Shown in pieces: positions 12,637-14,521 of a stretch of 14,521 nucleotides of DNA. The stretch is taken from NCBI GenBank assembly GCA_964630635.1, contig CAZVVM010000042.1, positions 1 through 14,521 of the forward strand, written 5' to 3'. Below the pieces are notes generated by a model. It made no database searches. It saw nothing but the letters and a program-made list of their open reading frames with translations, and was not told the origin of the DNA. Source of the stretch: Colimorpha_A sp964630635 (GTDB lineage: Bacteria; Bacillota; Clostridia; Oscillospirales; CAG-272). Each line of letters opens with the position of its first letter. The stretch's first letter is position 1. The position numbers and the translations under genes are program-made.

Positions 12637-13773
12637 ATGAAATATATTGTAAACGGACGTATAGTTATGCCCGACAGAGTAATTGACGGCAAGGCGCTTG
12701 CCTATGACGAAAAGATCTCGGGCGTAGTCAAGACCGAGGACATTCCCGCAGGCGCCGAGGTTATCGACGCAAAGGGAAATTACGTTTGCCCCGGACTTGT
12801 TGATATTCATATTCACGGCTATCTTAACGAAGATACCTCCGACGGTAAGCCCGAAGGAATCAAGAAGATGGCTTACGGCGTTGCAGAAAACGGCGTAACG
12901 TCGTTTTTGCCGACGACTATGACCGTATCGGAAGAAGAAATAGTAGCTGCGCTTAACGCAGTCAGATCCCTCAAAGAGGAATCGAAGACCTGGGGCGGTG
13001 CTGAAATTCTCGGCGTTCACGCAGAAGGTCCGTTCATCAACCCTTCGAAGAAAGGCGCGCAGAAGGAAGAGAACATTCAGAAGCCGAATGCGAAGTTCCT
13101 TATAGATAACCAGGATATTATCCGCATAGTAACTATCGCTCCCGAAATGGACGAAGGACATAACGCGATCAAGGAAGTAGCCGCAAATACCGATATTCTC
13201 ATCTCGATGGGACATACGGGTGCCGGCTTTGAAGAAGCAGTTTCGGCAGTCAACGACGGCGTCGGACATACGACACACCTCTTCAACGCTATGACGGCTC
13301 TTGCACACCGCGATCCGGGCGTTGTCGGCGCGGCACTCACAACCGACGTAACGGTCGAGCTTATCTGCGATACCTTCCATATCCATCCCGGCGTGTTCTC
13401 GATAATCGCGGCGCAGAAGCCGAGTAAGCTCTGCCTTATCACCGACTGTACGAGAGCAGGCGGAATGCCCGACGGCGAGTACGACCTCGGCGGTCAGCCG
13501 ATCTACCTCAAGGGAATTGAATGCCGTCTCGCCGACGGTACCATCGCGGGATCGGTACTTAAGCTTAACGTCGCAGTCCGTAACGTGCTTGAAAACACGA
13601 CGCTCTCCGTTCCCGAAGCAGTTGCGGCGGCAAGCTACAATCCCGCACGCGCTATCAAGGCAAAGGGCAAGGGCGCGCTTAAGAGCGGATACGACGCAGA
13701 CATTATCATCGCTGATGAGAAATTTAATATCAAGAGAACTATAAAGAGAGGTAACACAATCTATGAAGCTTAA
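12637..13773 (+). CDS. nagA: N-acetylglucosamine-6-phosphate deacetylase
   Basis: A 378-residue amidohydrolase, the usual NagA length. It removes acetate from N-acetylglucosamine-6-phosphate to give glucosamine-6-phosphate, in the cytoplasm, as the first committed step in using GlcNAc from mucin, chitin or recycled cell wall. Metal and catalytic motifs: HIH at 58-60, the metal-ligand glutamate E130 in HAEGP, H193 in GHTGA, H214 in THLFNAM, and the catalytic acid D270 in LITDCTRAGG. AAAGGAG at 12623-12629 sets the ATG; the open frame upstream to 12544 runs through the promoter and is not coding. The next gene overlaps its end by 11 bp, so both are coupled. It has its own promoter and dyads, separate from the redox genes. 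Confidence 0.94.
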   Translation: MKYIVNGRIVMPDRVIDGKALAYDEKISGVVKTEDIPAGAEVIDAKGNYVCPGLVDIHIHGYLNEDTSDGKPEGIKKMAYGVAENGVTSFLPTTMTVSEEEIVAALNAVRSLKEESKTWGGAEILGVHAEGPFINPSKKGAQKEENIQKPNAKFLIDNQDIIRIVTIAPEMDEGHNAIKEVAANTDILISMGHTGAGFEEAVSAVNDGVGHTTHLFNAMTALAHRDPGVVGAALTTDVTVELICDTFHIHPGVFSIIAAQKPSKLCLITDCTRAGGMPDGEYDLGGQPIYLKGIECRLADGTIAGSVLKLNVAVRNVLENTTLSVPEAVAAASYNPARAIKAKGKGALKSGYDADIIIADEKFNIKRTIKRGNTIYEA

Positions 13774-14521
13774 GACAGTAGCACCGCTTGACCTCGGCTA
13801 TATGCCGATGGCGCTCGTACTCAAGGATTTTGAAGAAAGAGCAAAGAACGAGGGCGGAAAGAAGATCGTAATCGGAATCGAAAGAAACAAGGGTTATCTT
13901 TCTACCTACGAAATGACCGTGTTTAACGACGGAACGGGTCACGACGAGGAAAACTTCGACGTCGTTGAGCGTGTAGTTAAGTCGCTCCTCTGGGTACGCG
14001 GCGGATACAAGGTAATAATCGCTGGCTCCGACGTAATCGGAAGCAAGATCAAGGCAGCATACGACTTCGGCGGTCTGCGTGAGTTTGACCGCGGATTTAT
14101 GGCAAGAGTTTACGAGCGTCCCTTCGAGGTCGAGGTAGTTGCTCTTGAAAACGCTCCCAAGGAAAACGAGGCGGCAGAGCCCGTCGGACGTCACCTTGCG
14201 GGTTGCCGTATCGGCTTTGACGCAGGCGGAAGCGACCGCAAGGTCAGCGCCGTTATCGACGGTGAGCCGGTATACTCCGAGGAGGTCGTTTGGTTCCCCA
14301 AGACCAATTCCGATCCTAAATATCACTACGAGGGAATTCTCGACGCAATGAAGACCGCAGCGTCTCATATGCCCCGTGTCGACGGCATCGGCGTTTCCTC
14401 TGCAGGCGTTTATATCGACAATAAGATCATGATCGCATCTCTCTTCCTCAAGGTTTCCGACGAGGACTTCGAGAAGCACGTAAAGAATATGTACATAGAC
14501 GGCGCCGCTGAACTCGGACGT
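13763..14521 (+). CDS. ROK-like sugar-kinase family protein, 3' end outside window
   Basis: An open frame of 253 codons that runs off the right edge, so the protein is incomplete. It starts 11 bp inside nagA; translation from ATG 13763 is continuous. Residues 149-160 contain IGFDAGGSDRK, resembling the phosphate-1 loop (DxGGT type) that opens ROK and other ASKHA-fold kinases, followed by an IGVSSAG segment (209-215) like the ROK IGIxxPG strand. Unusually, this loop is preceded by about 145 residues. Within them IVIGIERNKGYLSTYEMTVF (35-54) looks like a degenerate version of the same first strands, hinting at a duplicated or accessory domain. Coupling to nagA favours a role in amino-sugar phosphorylation, but the catalytic aspartate and zinc-site regions were not identified. 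A sugar-sensing protein or BadF-type ATPase is an alternative. Confidence 0.6.
   Translation, partial: MKLKTVAPLDLGYMPMALVLKDFEERAKNEGGKKIVIGIERNKGYLSTYEMTVFNDGTGHDEENFDVVERVVKSLLWVRGGYKVIIAGSDVIGSKIKAAYDFGGLREFDRGFMARVYERPFEVEVVALENAPKENEAAEPVGRHLAGCRIGFDAGGSDRKVSAVIDGEPVYSEEVVWFPKTNSDPKYHYEGILDAMKTAASHMPRVDGIGVSSAGVYIDNKIMIASLFLKVSDEDFEKHVKNMYIDGAAELGR

Noticed and set aside
12556..13386. Minus-strand open frame of 276 codons across nagA
   Set aside because: It lies opposite a clear NagA with all metal-binding motifs and runs through the nagA promoter. This is an effect of the GC-rich codon use.
13739..14479. Long minus-strand open frame (246 codons) opposite the ROK-like gene
   Set aside because: It mirrors a + strand frame that is continuous, coupled to nagA and carries a nucleotide-binding motif. 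The minus-strand translation shows no family features and has no ribosome site that stands out.

Overview
The window looks like chromosomal DNA of a strictly anaerobic, fermentative Bacillota bacterium, probably an uncultured gut-type Clostridia (Oscillospirales or Christensenellales-like). The grounds are strong GGAGG ribosome sites, a clostridial-style Rex repressor, GC-rich genes mixed with AT-rich promoters, many ferredoxin-type enzymes, and GTAGGG-headed palindromic intergenic repeats of a kind I recall from gut Clostridia. The taxonomic call is inference. All genes lie on the + strand.

Region 1 (266-9166) is one redox cluster: hdrB, hdrC, a 208-bp repeat-filled gap, hdrA, flxD (MvhD-like), flxC, flxB, flxA, then an Fe-S subunit and a flavoprotein subunit of the fumarate reductase family. 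From hdrA to flxA every junction overlaps by 8-13 bp; the later junctions are 8-13 nt apart. This is an FlxABCD-HdrABC NADH dehydrogenase/heterodisulfide-reductase-like complex joined to a soluble fumarate reductase that has no membrane anchor, no haem subunit and no covalent-FAD histidine. The attractive hypothesis is that NADH oxidation is split by the HdrA flavin, with one branch reducing ferredoxin and the other passing through HdrC/HdrB and FrdB to FrdA and fumarate. Methanogen thiol:fumarate reductase carries HdrB-like CCG domains fused to its FrdB-like subunit; here those parts are separate genes.

Region 2 (9175-12479) contains an AspT/SucE-type dicarboxylate or amino-acid exchanger next to frdA, the NADH/NAD+ sensor Rex with its own consensus promoter and a perfect dyad over the -35 box, and a subgroup-Ic aspartate-type aminotransferase ending in a strong terminator. 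Together these suggest aspartate uptake, transamination to oxaloacetate, reduction to succinate and succinate export under NADH control. Malate dehydrogenase and fumarase are not in the window, so the route is inferred.

Region 3 (12480-14521) is a separate amino-sugar unit: a promoter with dyads, nagA (N-acetylglucosamine-6-phosphate deacetylase), and an overlapping ROK-like kinase-family gene cut by the window edge.

No RNA gene, CRISPR array, insertion sequence or prophage feature was seen, and no minus-strand reading frame looked real.
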